From: Cycas panzhihuaensis | Taxonomy: Eukaryota; Cycadophyta | Direction: 5' to 3' | NCBI GenBank assembly: GCA_023213395.1 | Contig: CM041465.1 | Span: 186,007,741 to 186,071,740 of the forward strand | DNA: 64,000 bases | In this document: piece after piece, positions 1 to 10,822 of the stretch | Layout of the letters: every line of letters begins with the position of its first letter | Position numbering within the stretch: position 1 is the stretch's first letter | Made by a program: the position numbers and the translations under genes | The notes under the pieces: model-generated | What the model was told of the DNA's origin: nothing | What the model saw: only the letters and a program-made list of their open reading frames with translations | The model's database searches: none

Positions 1-54
1 CTAAGGTGGTAGTTTAGGCTCATTTCGGAGCAAGGCGAAGGGATCGCCGAGGGA

Positions 55-390
55 TCATGCGTAGAACTTCTTAAGGAACATCCCATTAACGGCTTTCTCA
101 AATTCGAGCCCTTCGTGGTGGCTATCTCAGAAACACCATTATCGAGGGATTCGATAATGACAAAAGGACCAACCCATCGGGGTTCAAACTTGGTCAAACG
201 GTCAATGGAAGTAATGAGCCCAGTCAGAAGCTTCTCTACCTCCATCTTGACGGTGGCAGAGCTTGGGTGAAGGGGCCAGGCGCCAGGCGGGTGCTGTGAA
301 GGGTGGTGAGGTTATGAGTGACAATCGAGGGGTCGATTCCCTTCATGTCAGCATAATCCCACGCGAAAATATCTCGAAACTCCTGGAACA
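55..390 (-). pseudogene. Pol remnant: RT start joined to integrase C-terminus
   Basis: On the minus strand, 388-306 encodes FAWDYADMKGIDPSIVTHNL, the start of a plant gypsy RT. About 50 bases later KMEVEKLLTGLI resembles the next RT block. The reading then passes at once into PRWVGPFVIIESLDNG, an integrase C-terminal pattern, and ends VNGMFLKKFYA plus a stop at 55-57, the usual end of plant gypsy integrase. The RT catalytic block, RNase H and the integrase DDE core are absent. One frameshift lies near base 91-100. Between this remnant and the protease (391-1046) is a degenerate acidic linker with no domain. Confidence 0.75.
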
Positions 391-1046
391 GAAGGAGTAT
401 TCCTTACCTCATCAAGAGAACATTCCAACCCAACCTTAATGACCTTGCTCAGGGCCAAGACTACGCCTGGGTTGCCCCATGCACATGGCGCTGCCCTCCT
501 CGAAGTGGAGGGCAAGATCAGCAGGAGGAGGAGGAATAGGAGACAGGATCGGATCGGCAAGCATGGATCCGATCACGAGGATCTTCGGTGGCCGGTGGTG
601 ACGTAAGGCGAGGTTAGGCGCAAGGCCCGCTAGATGCTCGGCGGGGCTTCATCATCCTCAAAATAATCCACCCCATGGATGACCTTACTTGAGTAGGAGA
701 CGCCTTGGGAGGAGTGAGAGCAACACGGACCGTGATGACCATCGTTGCTCGGCTTCCTCACCAAATCAAGGAAAAGTAGAAAGGTGACCCTCAGAAGGAG
801 CAAAAGGTAATTCCTCAAAACCATTACCTACGGGGGGTAACGAAAAAGGAGAAATGCCGACAAAGGGTCAACCTGACGATGACGTGCGACACGCACGGAA
901 GGGCTAGCCTCACCAACGAGAGAGGTTCTAGACGGGGATCTAGAACAGGGCAGGTGCAACCTATTGGCGCGGAGGAAAGAGACGGGGTGAGGACAATCCT
1001 CGTCTTCGTCGAGCGACTCATCATCGCTGAATGAAGCGAGGTACCC

Positions 1047-1700
1047 CTAACTCCCAACGCCAATAGGGGCGAACCACGTGAGACTAGGAGGAGAAGACGC
1101 AGGGCCTTCTTCGGACGGGTTAGGTATCCCAATAGAGCAAGCCGAGGCATGAGTGGATGAGCCTGGGTTTGCTGAACTGGTAGAGTGAGTTTGTTTAGTA
1201 AAAGGGCGTTCGTGGGGGATCACTCTCATTCGTCCATCATGGACGAATTTAAGTTGTCCCCAAAGGGTCGAGCACACGGCTCCCATTTGATCGAGCCATG
1301 GACGACCTAGAAGGAGGTTGTAGTCCACATCAACGTCAAGGACTACAACATCGGCAAGAACGGTCTTACCCTCAAGGGTAAGCTGAATCGCGACAGATCC
1401 CAGGGGGTCTTCTCGCCATCACATACCCTTGGCATCGCCGAGGCAGGTTCAAGGCGAAATACCAAGCTCTTGCATGACACGCAAGGGCATGGCATTGTGG
1501 AAGAACCGTTGTCGACAACAATTCTTGAAGAGTACAACGTGACGATGGTAATGGTGAATGGGAAGTTCCAGCGTTCCCTTTCACCTGAGGGAAGATCCTT
1601 AGGATCAAAGCAAATAGCGGGTCCACAACCTTGGGCGACACCCAAAGCGTGGACAGGTACATCACTTGATCCTAAAGCTTCCAGGAGGAGGGTCCGCTGC
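1047..1700 (-). pseudogene. Retroviral-type aspartic protease of the Tat-like element
   Basis: Two minus-strand frames together give the protease. Near 1530 is the catalytic loop in VVDNGSS, preceded by the DLPSGE region that leads into plant gypsy proteases. Near 1300-1328 is the flap-end motif DYNLLLGRPWL, followed by WGQLKFVHDGRMRV. The halves are in different frames, so at least one frameshift lies between about 1343 and 1500. The enzyme would process Gag-Pol. It sits directly downstream of gag, as in Ty3/gypsy elements. A related plus-strand copy is at 13640-14480. Confidence 0.8.
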
Positions 1701-1725
1701 TCGGGACAACTCCTCAGAGCGTCCA

Positions 1726-2976
1726 TCAAGGACATTCCTGCAGCAACCATATGGAGCTCATCCACGATAGAGAAAGGCTTACCCTTCCCAGTAGGTTGGG
1801 TAAGTGCCCTTGATAAATGTGACGGGCGTCTGGTGAATAGCCTTGGGAAGAGAGGACTTGGGAGGAAGGGTCTCCTAAGAGGTCGGAAGGAGCGGAGGAC
1901 AAAGCTCCCGCTGCTTCCTTAGCGGCTTGAGATCGCGTAAGGGCAAAAGTGGGAGTTGCTTCAAGCAACTGGATCACCTTCTTCCCCCTGTTACGGGGTC
2001 GTGAACGTGACGGGGTGTGACGGCTAGGAGAACAGGAAGAGGAAGAAGAATTCCTAGCGCCCTTCCCTTTGTCGCGGGAAGGACGGGGATCTGGCGATCT
2101 TCCTCGGTTACGGTTGTTCTTGGTTTGGGTATCGCGATCACGTTCCCCATGCTTAGGGAACGTAGGCCTTGAGGCCCGTTTGGGAGAAGAATCGCGTCGA
2201 GGGGCATCCTTTGGATGCTGGGCCCTACAACGCGAATCGTCGTGGAAGCAATCCCCATGAATGGAGCACCACTTCTTCTCAAGCGGAGGGTCAGACCTTC
2301 TCGCTTGAGAGGACTGGGCGTTTCCATTCCTGAGAAGAGGAGCTTGGGTAGTTTGTTGGACTTGCTTGTTTGACGTAGGAGATGAAGGATCTTGAAGCTT
2401 GAGCTCCTTCATCGTACGCTCGAATGAGCGTATAGTTGATGTGAGAGGGTCTAAAGTCCTCTCGGTAGGATGAGAGGAAGACCGCGTCGGCTGGGAAGGT
2501 TTGGTATCCTTGGTAGGGGGTGGTGCCTCACGACGTTGTGAGGGCTTAAGAGGTTTCTTAAGGCCCGCTTGGATCTCAATAGCCTCCAGCGCCAAGCACT
2601 TGGCGATCGTGGAATCGCATGTGGTCGCCCCCATCTTGAGGACTTCTCGCTTCAGCTCCTCGGGCAATGTTGCCTTAGTGGAGTGAAGCAAGTCGTGGAA
2701 TCGCCACACAAAGTCACGATTCATCTCAGCGTGACCTTGTTTGAGCGAGAGAAGAGACTTCATTCCGCACTCGAATGGATGAGCTACATCAAAATAGTTG
2801 ATGAACTCATCCACCAATTGCTGGAATGAATGGATTGAATGGGCAAGGAGACGGTAGAACCATTTGAGGGCGTCACCCTGCAAGGATCTACGGAATAGTT
2901 TCATCAAAATATGGTCGTAAGCCCAGTAATCAATGCATACCATAGAAAAACTACGGACATGCTCACATGTCTTCAT
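1726..2976 (-). pseudogene. Tat-like gag core (Retrotrans_gag domain)
   Basis: The 416-codon minus-strand frame contains a recognisable Retrotrans_gag domain in its first approximately 110 residues: FRRSLQGDALKWFYRL, then a helix-rich stretch with a DFVWRFHDLL motif and a conserved EELKREVLKMG end. A charged linker of about 200 residues rich in Ser, Arg and Pro follows, including WCSIHGDCFHDDSRC, a Cys/His cluster that may be the remains of a nucleic-acid-binding knuckle. A frameshift separates it from the N-terminal half, and another separates it from the protease. In a live element this makes the virus-like particle coat. Confidence 0.8.
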
Positions 2977-4234
2977 GACGAAGTTCCATCGAATCTAGGA
3001 ACTTCAGGGGGATGAGGCGGCAAGTTGGTTCGCAACGCCTCAACCGAAAGAGGGGTTGACCTAAAGTCCATGAAGGGGCGCGCCCTTGCCTGAACCGTAG
3101 GATCAACGAATGTCGAAGTAGGTAACGCACAAGGAGCGGGTGGGGGTGGAACACCCATCCCTCCTTGAGGAAGCGCCCATCGAAAGAGGCGTGGGGGTAA
3201 GTGCCTTGGAAGGGAGTCGGGTTCCCTTGCGAAGGCACAATAGATGGGATTGCGTTGGAAGAAGGGCAAGGCGGATGTGGAACCGGGTTTTGCCCATATG
3301 GGCCACCCGTAGGTGGAGCAACCCCATATAGGTGTAGCGAATCCACCTTATAAACGGGAAGACGACTTCCTCTACCCTGCCCCCAAGGTTGAGAGGTATA
3401 TCCTGGGGGAACGTAGAAGGAAGCACCAACGTGCTGGGCTGGAAGATGCGTGGGAGCGGATCCCACATGACTAATGGTTGGAAAGCTAGTAGGGCCAATA
3501 GGCCTACTAGGGACGGTATGCGCCACATTAGGGGATGGCACATTGGTTTGATTAGGAGCGGGTATGCTAACCCTCAATTGAGGAAAAGGCACACCACGAG
3601 AAGATCCTAAGGCATTAGGACCTTGATGAGGGACGGAAGGTACCATGTATGCCCCCACTGCAGGGAACGAGTGGGACGTACGTGTAGGCACGAAGGGATT
3701 TGTGGTCATAAGAAGGGCGGATGAGGATGAGGCATGAGGTGGGGGAGCAGAAGAGGAAGAGGCCCCTCCACGAAGAACATCCTCAAACCACCTAGGACGC
3801 GGTTGCAAGTGTGTTGCGCAGCAACACTCATTGAAAGCTTTAACTACGTCGACAGGAGGAGTCCCAACACACTCGTAAGAGGTGATCAGAACCTCAAATA
3901 AGGTAGGATCCTCGGAACGTTCCTCATGAGAATTGCCAACCACGTGGCAACCCTCAAGAGGAACGGGTCCTTCTACGACGTGGGTAGAAGGATGAGCATC
4001 AAAAGAAAGGGATTGGTCGTTTGGATAATACAGGGGGTCGTCACCCTCTTGGGTGGACCCGGGAATAACAGGAGAAAAGGCATGGGTTTCCATGGCCGAA
4101 GTGTGGTAAGTCCAATCTAAGAGTATCCTCCATAGTCGATCGAATCGACGCGTGGCAAGAAGGCGATACTCGTGGTCCTCTAACAAAGGAGGTAGACCGC
4201 GGCACGACGAGAGAAACGCCGCATGCAAGGTCAA
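2963..4234 (-). pseudogene. Tat-like gag, N-terminal proline/serine-rich half
   Basis: This 423-codon minus-strand frame begins about 160 bases inside the primer site, where gag is expected. It is rich in Pro, Ser, Gly and His (SSSSAPPPHASSSSA-type stretches) and shows no catalytic motif, which fits the disordered N-terminal part of a plant gypsy gag. Near 3150 the conserved sequence moves to another frame (PEVPRFDGTSS at about 2973-3010), so the last approximately 60 residues of this frame are probably out-of-frame read-through. The gag core then continues in the adjacent frame below 2976. Role: capsid precursor, no longer functional here. Confidence 0.6.
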
Positions 4235-4375
4235 CCAACAATGTTAGGAAAGAGAGAAAGCGGTGAACACACGCGTTGAGGGTTACCCAACGTGGAGATC
4301 GAGATAAGTATGAAAAGGATCACACAAGAGTAGCGAAACCAACCGAAGAGAGCGAAACTAGCTCCCTTCTTGGCG

Positions 4376-4393
4376 GTCCCGGATGGTCGCCAA
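4376..4393 (-). other. Primer-binding site of the Tat-like element
   Basis: Immediately inside the LTR the minus strand reads TTGGCGACCATCCGGGAC. It resembles the TTTGGCGCC...GGGGAC type of primer site common next to plant Ty3/gypsy 5' LTRs. The exact primer tRNA was not determined. Position relative to the LTR end is the main support. Confidence 0.6.
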
Positions 4394-6959
4394 AGGACGC
4401 TACTGCTACGGATAACTACCTAACCGATAGTGTGGGAGGAGTAAGTGATGAAATGATAGAAAGTGGAACCTAAAAGGCGTAACTACCACGCAGGCGCCCG
4501 TCTTGTGGGAGGCCGAGTTCGGATCCGCAATGGAGTATGGCTACTATTGGGTGACCCTTCACCACCTTGAGCAAGGGGCGAAGGTACGTAGGATGAACCT
4601 GAGTTGGCCTGGGAGTAGGACCCTCCACCCTTGGGTGGCCAAGGGAGAGAGAAGGAACCTAATAGAAATAGGCCAAGAGCAAACCTATGCAACCTAACCG
4701 GGTATACGAGCGATGCGGGAAGCAAGGCGCTCGTGCGGTTAAGGAGAAGGAAGGAAAGGTAAGGACAAAGAAAACTCTTACAATCTTTCCTACGGATAAT
4801 AAAGGATGCATGCAACAAGGCAAACAAATCGCAAACAAATACAAAGCAATTTCCCCTTTTAATCTTTCAATGTTCTAATTACTAAGAAAAGAATAAAAGG
4901 AAGAACAAGGGTAGCGAAGAGGAAGGAAGCGTGCACCGGGCCAAGGCGTGCGAGATGACGTAGCCTCCACGAGGAGCACTCCAACCACTCCGCGACGCAT
5001 GCAGACAAGTGGATGTAGCATGGCGAAAAGGGGCTTCCTTACCTTCCCCGGGAAAGTAAATGCGATACCAAAGGAAGGAAAGGAACGCTAACTAGTAAAT
5101 GAGATAGCATAAAACATGATACATGCAAGGAGCACTTACCGGTAGAGAGGCCAACGGGCAACGCTCTCCACGCTGCCTCGAGTACCTGCAAGCAACAAGG
5201 GTCTCCCTCTTCCCGAAGGAAGAACACTAACATGCAACACAAAGATCTAACAATATATGTCTAGCAACATAAACAAGAGTCTAAATATACATGCGTTAGT
5301 GTTAGTCCAATAAGGAAAATACCAAAGGAAAGTGATCCAAATGAAAGGAAACAACAAGGCAAGCCTCGGAGTGGCCTACTTCCCGCAAACGGTGCCCCAA
5401 CCTCCCCCCAGGAGCCACAAGGCAGCGAGGAGAAAGTCAAGAACCAAGGCTGGAAAATGGCTGGAAAAGGGGGCAAGAGAGACCCAAAGATATCCACGGG
5501 GAACCGGGATGCTACGGGGAGCAAACTGGGTGATCGGGGAGCAAGGGTGAAGCAAGAACCCGTGGTTGGGGCCTATGGATGGCACCCAAACCTGAACAAA
5601 GGGTCCCAAATCACCGCAACTTGTGACCGGGTTTGGGCAACCAAAGGGAGCCTTCAAACCCTTGTTTACAAGCCAAGAGTAGCACGGGGCGAGAGGGAGG
5701 CTTTGGAGGGCTTTGAGCCGCTTAGGGAGCATGGAAGGTGGTATGGAATCCACCCAGCTCCTCTCCAAAACCTATGCAACCCCTCAACGCCGCTGCCTTG
5801 GACAGCAAATGCAGGCAAGAAGCACAGGGAGAGTGGTACAGCAGTCCTCAAAAGGGAGGAAAACTAACTCTCAAGAAACAAGTAGGAACAAATAAGCTGA
5901 AGCATAAATATCACAAAAGACAAATACAAAATGAAGAGTACACAGGAAGGGAGGCAAGGGATTTGCCTCACCAAAGGATGTCAAGAAGGGCTGGAAAAAT
6001 AGCCCAGATCTAGAGTGGAGCAGGCTAGGGACCCTGCTACGGAGACGGGACGGGAAACACCTGCAAACGGGGAACTCGTGGACTACCTGGGTAGAAACCA
6101 GCTGGAAACCGCTTCAAAGGAGCCCTCTCCAAGGCGTTTGAGAGGCTGAGAGAATGTCTCAGCCAAGCCAAAGGAGAGTCAGATGAAGAGTGCAGATCCG
6201 ATTCTTGCAAAGAAAATGAGAGAGAAGAGCAGAGCAGGAGAGTGTTTTTCTTGAGAGCAACTCCAAAAGTGAGCAAAAAGATCCCAAAAGTGAGTCAAAA
6301 ATGGTTTAAGTACTCAAGCAAAACCCTAAAGTGAGCGATTAGGGCGCGGCTGGAAGAGAAATAAAGCGCGAGCCACATGGCAGTTTCGCAATAAATGCGA
6401 AATTGCCACGGCGGATTTTTAAAAACAATCTGAGATTCGTCTGGCCGAATATTCGCATCACGAATATTCCCAGTGCATCGCTAAAAATCCGTGATGACGT
6501 ACCTAGGGCTGAAAATGGGGCCCACCAACCAGTCTAGGTTAGGGGCAGACGACCAAAAAGACTGACATAACGCTAAAACACCCACCCGGGAGCAAACAAG
6601 CCGACAAAACGGGTCCAAAGGAGCAAAAATAGGGCTCGAGTGGGGGTGGCAAGTTGACCAAACGATGACGGGTCATCACACGAGTGGAGGTGGCGCAAAC
6701 CTAGTGGATCCTGGAGCGAGGAGGGCAGATGCGGGAAGTAATGTCGGCCACTGTGGTGCCACACTTGCTGGGAGTGTGCCCCTGCTATAATCGTCATAGG
6801 CTAGCATAGGTGTGGACAATTACAAGGCCGCCCACAAAGTCATACACATGCAGATACGCAAGCAAACATCCAGTAAAAGAAAGCGATGATAATGCGAGAG
6901 ACATACCTGCACTTACCTGAGTCGGTGATTCCGTATCCATTCCCGGAAGCCGGGAAACA
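4394..6959 (-). repeat. 5' LTR of the Tat-like element (about 2.57 kb)
   Basis: It is homologous along its length to 33720-36252, which is bounded by a perfect 5-bp target duplication and so fixes the LTR ends. On the minus strand the LTR begins TGTTTCCCGG. Its other end has the terminal base changed (minus ...GTCCT where the solo copy has GTCCA). It is GC-richer than the surrounding DNA. It contains a conserved short hairpin (6378-6408). Small open frames inside it are shared with the solo LTR but show no known domain. Confidence 0.85.
6378..6408. repeat. Conserved hairpin inside the Tat LTR
   Basis: A 13-base arm (6378-6390), a 5-base loop ATAAA and the complementary arm (6396-6408) pair with one mismatch that becomes G-U in RNA. 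The same hairpin is present in the solo LTR at 35656-35690, where the stem extends to 15 bases. Its role is unknown. Confidence 0.6.
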
Positions 6960-7260
6960 CCAACCAAAGAGATACTTTGAAGCTCGATGTGAATATATCA
7001 CTTGTGAATTCCCTTCACCAATGCCAAGCCCTATTAGAATTGCTAATAGTGTGACTTCAATCGATGGATAGTGGATCATGGACACAGGAGCAACTCAACA
7101 TATGACATGCAACCGCAGTCTATATCAAACATTTGACTCAAATATTTATGGAGTTGTTCATATGGCTGATAAATCACAACTTGTTGAAGGAATTAGCATC
7201 ATTCACCTGAAACACCTAGGCTTAGAAGATTTTATATTTTGATGTCTTATACATACCCAA
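6960..7260 (+). pseudogene. Copia 1 gag end and aspartic protease
   Basis: After an in-frame stop at about 7068 the frame reads WIMDTGATQHMTC, the catalytic loop of copia proteases (D-[ST]-G-A followed by H/HM). HMADKSQLVEG follows as in the family. The gag end before it is recognisable only by position. Further stops occur before the integrase. The protease would cleave the Gag-Pol precursor in a live copy. Confidence 0.7.
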
Positions 7261-7369
7261 TCTCAAATAAAACCTACTCTCTTTATCCACACTTATTTCT
7301 CGTGGGTTTGATCCAAGTGTAACTGCAAATCACCAGACCCTCAAGGCCATTCACCCTCCAACTAATCTA

Positions 7370-8436
7370 GTGGTTTTGACTGGACATCTCTCTGGCAAAC
7401 TCTTTCGACTGAATATCTCTCCATCTTCTGAAGCCCATTGTGCCCAAAGCCCTTACGATGAAGAATTTACATTTAATTCCATCTTAACCCATCCAACATT
7501 GTCATCAGAAGCTCTTTGGCATGCTTGCATTGGCCATGTTCACATTGATAAACTTAGAGATCTTTCTAACACTCTTTCAAACCTTCCAAAGTTTTCCTTT
7601 AAGCCCTTTAAATATGAAGCTTGTATCATTGCCAAATTTCATCGACAACCCTTTCCTAAAAGTCAATGGAAATTAAGTCATCCATTATAATTGGTACACT
7701 TTGATTTGTGCGGGCCAATGCCCATTCCTTTACTGAAGGGCAAGCTATATTACATCCCCTTCATTGATGATTGCACTAGAAAAGTATGGGTAGCTTTTCT
7801 ACATAAGAAAGATGAAGCATTACATATATTTAAGGAATTCAAAGCCCTCACTAAAAAAGAGTCAAGTTATCAACTCAAATGTCTTCAAACTGATAATGGT
7901 GGCGAATATACCTCACATGAGTTTGAAAGCTACCTTTGAGATAATGGCATCAAGCATTAAACAACAGTAGCAGGTACCCCACAACAAAATGGAGTTATCG
8001 AGCGTATGAACAGGACAATCATGAACATGGCTCGTGTTATGTTAATATACAAAAATGTACCTGCCTATCTATGGGATGAAGCAATCTGGACAGTTATTTA
8101 TTGTATTAATGTTGTTAGCCCATCAAAGGAAGTACAATCACCTAATGAAAAGTGGGTAGGACAAGCCCCCATTATTCACTACTTTAAAATTTTTAGCTCT
8201 ACATGCTATGCCCACATTCTAGATGCAGATCAAAATAAACTACAGCTAAGGGTACTTAAAGGTATCTTTGTTGGATACCCTATAGATAAGAAAGATATAA
8301 GGTCTTCATACCTTCACAATGAAAAATCACCGTTCCAGAGATGTCATTTTTGTATAGACAGAGGATTAGTTACTTAAACTAGACTCCATAGTACCCTCAT
8401 GCCATTACAATAATGTTATAAAGTATGATGTTCAGA
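7370..8436 (+). pseudogene. Copia 1 integrase
   Basis: The zinc-binding region is seen as LWHACIGHVH and YEACIIAKFH, where one of the expected cysteine positions is changed. The core carries all three catalytic positions: D in LVHFDLCGPM, D in LQTDNGGEYTS and E in GVIERMNRTI. The conserved WDEAIWTVIYCINVV block and GIFVGYP follow. In-frame stops before LVHFD and after ESYL break the frame. The sequence ends where the nested element entered at 8441. Confidence 0.85.
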
Positions 8437-8441
8437 TTCCA

Positions 8442-8924
8442 TGTTGGAGTGTAATGTCATCACTCAACTCCCTCTTACCTACCAGGATTGTGCACCTCAA
8501 TTTAGACATGTGATGCTCAACATGTCAAGGTAAGTTAAGGTAAGTTGAGTTAGTTTCATTTGAGTTAAGTTGCATTATTTTATTATTAATTTGAATTCAG
8601 GGGTTGAGGAGTTTCCCTCCTCCCCCAAACGATAAATGTTAAGGGGTGTACAACCCTGGTGTCTTTAGACACCTTTCGAGGAGATTTATAATGCTCATTA
8701 TTGCTACAATGGATTGAACAACAAGGCTTTCATGTGTTTGTGCTATTGTAATGGTGATACATTGATCTATTGATGTAATACTGGTTTATGATTATTTGAT
8801 ATATGTTCTGACTTGTTCTCCTTGCAAGTTATTTTCTATCATTTGGTATCAGAGCATAGTTCTGCAAGTATATTTTCCATCATTTGGTATCATAGCATAG
8901 TCTTGCAAATATTATTTTCCAACA
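8442..8924 (+). repeat. 5' LTR of nested element, extended by primer-site copies
   Basis: The first approximately 400 bases match the LTRs at 51790 and 57910 (shared blocks around ggtgtctttagacacc and the gagtttccctcctcccc tract). If the LTR end is taken from the element's real 3' terminus (...TTTTCCAACA at 10817), this LTR continues to 8924 and contains two extra primer-site-like units. Confidence 0.75.
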
Positions 8925-8938
8925 TTTGGTATCAGAGC
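8842..8938 (+). other. Three tandem primer-binding-site motifs
   Basis: TTTGGTATCAGAGC-like motifs start at 8842, 8883 (one change: ATAGC) and 8925. TGGTATCAGAGC is the usual primer site for initiator tRNA-Met in plant copia elements. Spacing is 41 and 42 bases. Each copy is preceded by an LTR-end-like TTTTC..TCA or TTTTCCAACA. The same arrangement recurs at 52200-52297. Confidence 0.8.
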
Positions 8939-10719
8939 CCAAGGTTCAAAGGCTGACCTACTGAAATTTTGAAGAAGAGTAACAGGATCTACTGGCACTC
9001 TACAACAGATTTTTTTTACAAGCAATATATATTAACTAGATTTATTTTCTGAAAATTTTTAGCAAGTTTTATATATTATTTCATTGATTTTGATTATTAT
9101 TGAGCTATATTTACGGTTCAACAAATATTATTGAGATCTATTTTCGTTGTGTACAGATCTACAAAGGATTTTCAGCAGCAAGTTATATACATTCAAGTTT
9201 TTATTCTCATATTCAAGTTATTTTCTCTTCAGATTTACAGATTTATCGTATATTTTGACAGTTTACAAGTTTTTTTATCTACTTATTTGATATTTTTTGC
9301 AGATTTGCAAAAGAGCATCAGCTGCATACAAAAGTTATCAAGTTTTCTTCAAAGATCTGCAACTTGTTGCTTCAGATTTGTTATTTTATTATAAATCTGC
9401 TTATTGTATCAATTTTTTTTCAGCATTTTATGCTACATTTAGTTCAGATCTACATTTTTCATCATATTTTCTGACTAAATTTTCAAGACTGTTTATCAGA
9501 TCTACAGTATTTGAGGCATATTCAGTTTTTTGAAGAAGATATACACAAGATCAAGGCAGCTATAGCTGCGTATTCCAGGTCCTTCTGTTCCATTTTCAAA
9601 TTTACACACATTTTATATATCTACTCAGTATATTTCTTTGAAATTTTTTATATAAGCATTTTTTATGATATATTCTCTTCAAAATATTTAAAAAATTTAT
9701 CAATATTGTGACTCTGTTATATGAGTCTATCCCTCCATTAAGTATCTTTCACTGTTATTATTTGAAGAAATTTATATAAAATTTTTGTGTATTGATTGTC
9801 AAATCAACATCATAAGAGAAGTACAAGCCAAGAGTTTTCTCCGCGGCACTTTTGGGTGGCAAAATCAGCCTCATTAGTCTTTGTCCCATCCACAGTATTT
9901 TTTAGGAGCTCTCATAATCTAAGAACAAAAATTTTAGTTCCATTACAATATACTTATAAGACTCGCTATTATTTTCCTTCATTTTCATTCATTTTTTGAA
10001 CATTTAAAAAAAAAAAAAAAACATATTTCTTCATTATTACTATTTATATGCTATATATTGCCATTTGCTTCAATGCCATAGATATTATTGCCATAGATTG
10101 GCTGAAAACAAACAAAGAAAATCAAACATAAGTGACTTCAAAGTATTCTAAATCCAGTATTCCAAGAGCAAAATAATATACATCCTAATTTAAAAATATA
10201 TTTGAAACATTTAAGGTTTCTTTGAGGACTTGGAGCTATATATCCTTTTATAATCTGCTGAAGTGAAGAGTCGTTGATAGTCTGTTGTGTATGACATTTG
10301 TGAGACAATTGGATAGGGAACGAACCCTCCTTTCTTCCCTCCTTCTGTTTCTTCTTAAGAGTGGAATTTCAGAACTGACAGTCACTCCCAGATACACAAT
10401 TTTTTTCCTCATAATCCACTGTCCTTTTCAATATCTGATACTTAGGAGTTTCCAAATCTGGAGTCTTGTAAATGCACAACTGCTTCAAAACATCCACAAA
10501 ATCTTCAAACGAAAAATATTCATTTTATTTTATTGAGTCCCAATAGTTCTGTTAAAGTGTCTAACATCTGAACCTGAGCTTAGGGCACTGCATATAGGTA
10601 TAAGATTGATTTTTTACTTCACTCCATGTTATTCAACATATCTATTCTATATTATGCAACTCAAACATAGGACGAAAGAGCAAGCGTAAAAGCTGAATAT
10701 TGAAGAGGTAGCCATCAAC
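8939..10719 (+). other. Non-coding leader of the nested element
   Basis: T-rich DNA with scattered AGATCT/AGATTT motifs (about 9150-9500) and a 16-base A run near 10007. Short open frames are T-rich translations without domain similarity and are not credible genes. No gag-like stretch was seen. Confidence 0.6.
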
Positions 10720-10817
10720 TATTATTTTCCAACATTTGGTATCAGAGCATAGTTCTGCAAGTATATTTTCCATCATTTGGTATCATAGCATAGTCTTGCA
10801 AATATTATTTTCCAACA
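10720..10817 (+). repeat. 3' LTR end fragment of nested element
   Basis: About 98 bases repeat 8827-8924 almost exactly, including two primer-site-like motifs (10735, 10776), and stop at the target duplication. The rest of the 3' LTR is absent. Confidence 0.8.
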
Positions 10818-10822
10818 TTCCA

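Larger units (their letters stand above)
1..6959 (-). mobile_element. Tat-like Ty3/gypsy LTR retrotransposon, internally deleted, 3' end beyond window
   Basis: Read on the minus strand from 6959 down, the order is 5' LTR (6959-4394), primer-binding site, gag with a proline-rich N-terminal half, gag core, aspartic protease, a short RT start, an integrase C-terminus, then the post-pol tail at the window edge. PR before RT before IN is the Ty3/gypsy order. The FAWDYADMKG motif at the RT start is typical of plant Tat-group elements (family knowledge). About 2 kb or more of RT, RNase H and integrase core is missing, and frames break in several places, so the copy is dead. The element inserted into the Ty1-copia element to its right. 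The 3' LTR would lie to the left of base 1, so its target duplication cannot be checked. Confidence 0.85.
8442..10817 (+). mobile_element. Nested copia-type element, deleted, TSD TTCCA
   Basis: The element starts TGTTGGAGTG and ends ...TTTTCCAACA. It is flanked by the perfect 5-bp direct repeat TTCCA at 8437-8441 and 10818-10822. Removing it rejoins the copia 1 integrase tail to the linker before RT. It holds a full 5' LTR, three primer-site-like motifs and a non-coding leader with CAGATCT-type motifs (9130-9550). At the 3' end only about the last 98 bases match the LTR end. No gag or pol is visible. It belongs to the same family as 51790-58327 and 16870-18862. Confidence 0.85.

Noticed and set aside
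1470-1922. 150-codon plus-strand frame
   Set aside because: It is antisense to the Tat protease/gag region, with no domain.
1974-2327. 117-codon minus-strand frame within gag
   Set aside because: It is an alternative frame of the Arg/Ser-rich gag linker. The gag domain sits in the 1726-2976 frame.
5261-5768. Minus-strand frames of 87 and 130 codons in the Tat LTR
   Set aside because: They lie in the LTR, have related frames in the solo LTR with frameshifts between, and show no domain or transport motif.
9131-9711. Phe/Tyr-rich frames
   Set aside because: T-rich leader sequence translates this way by composition; no start context, no homology.
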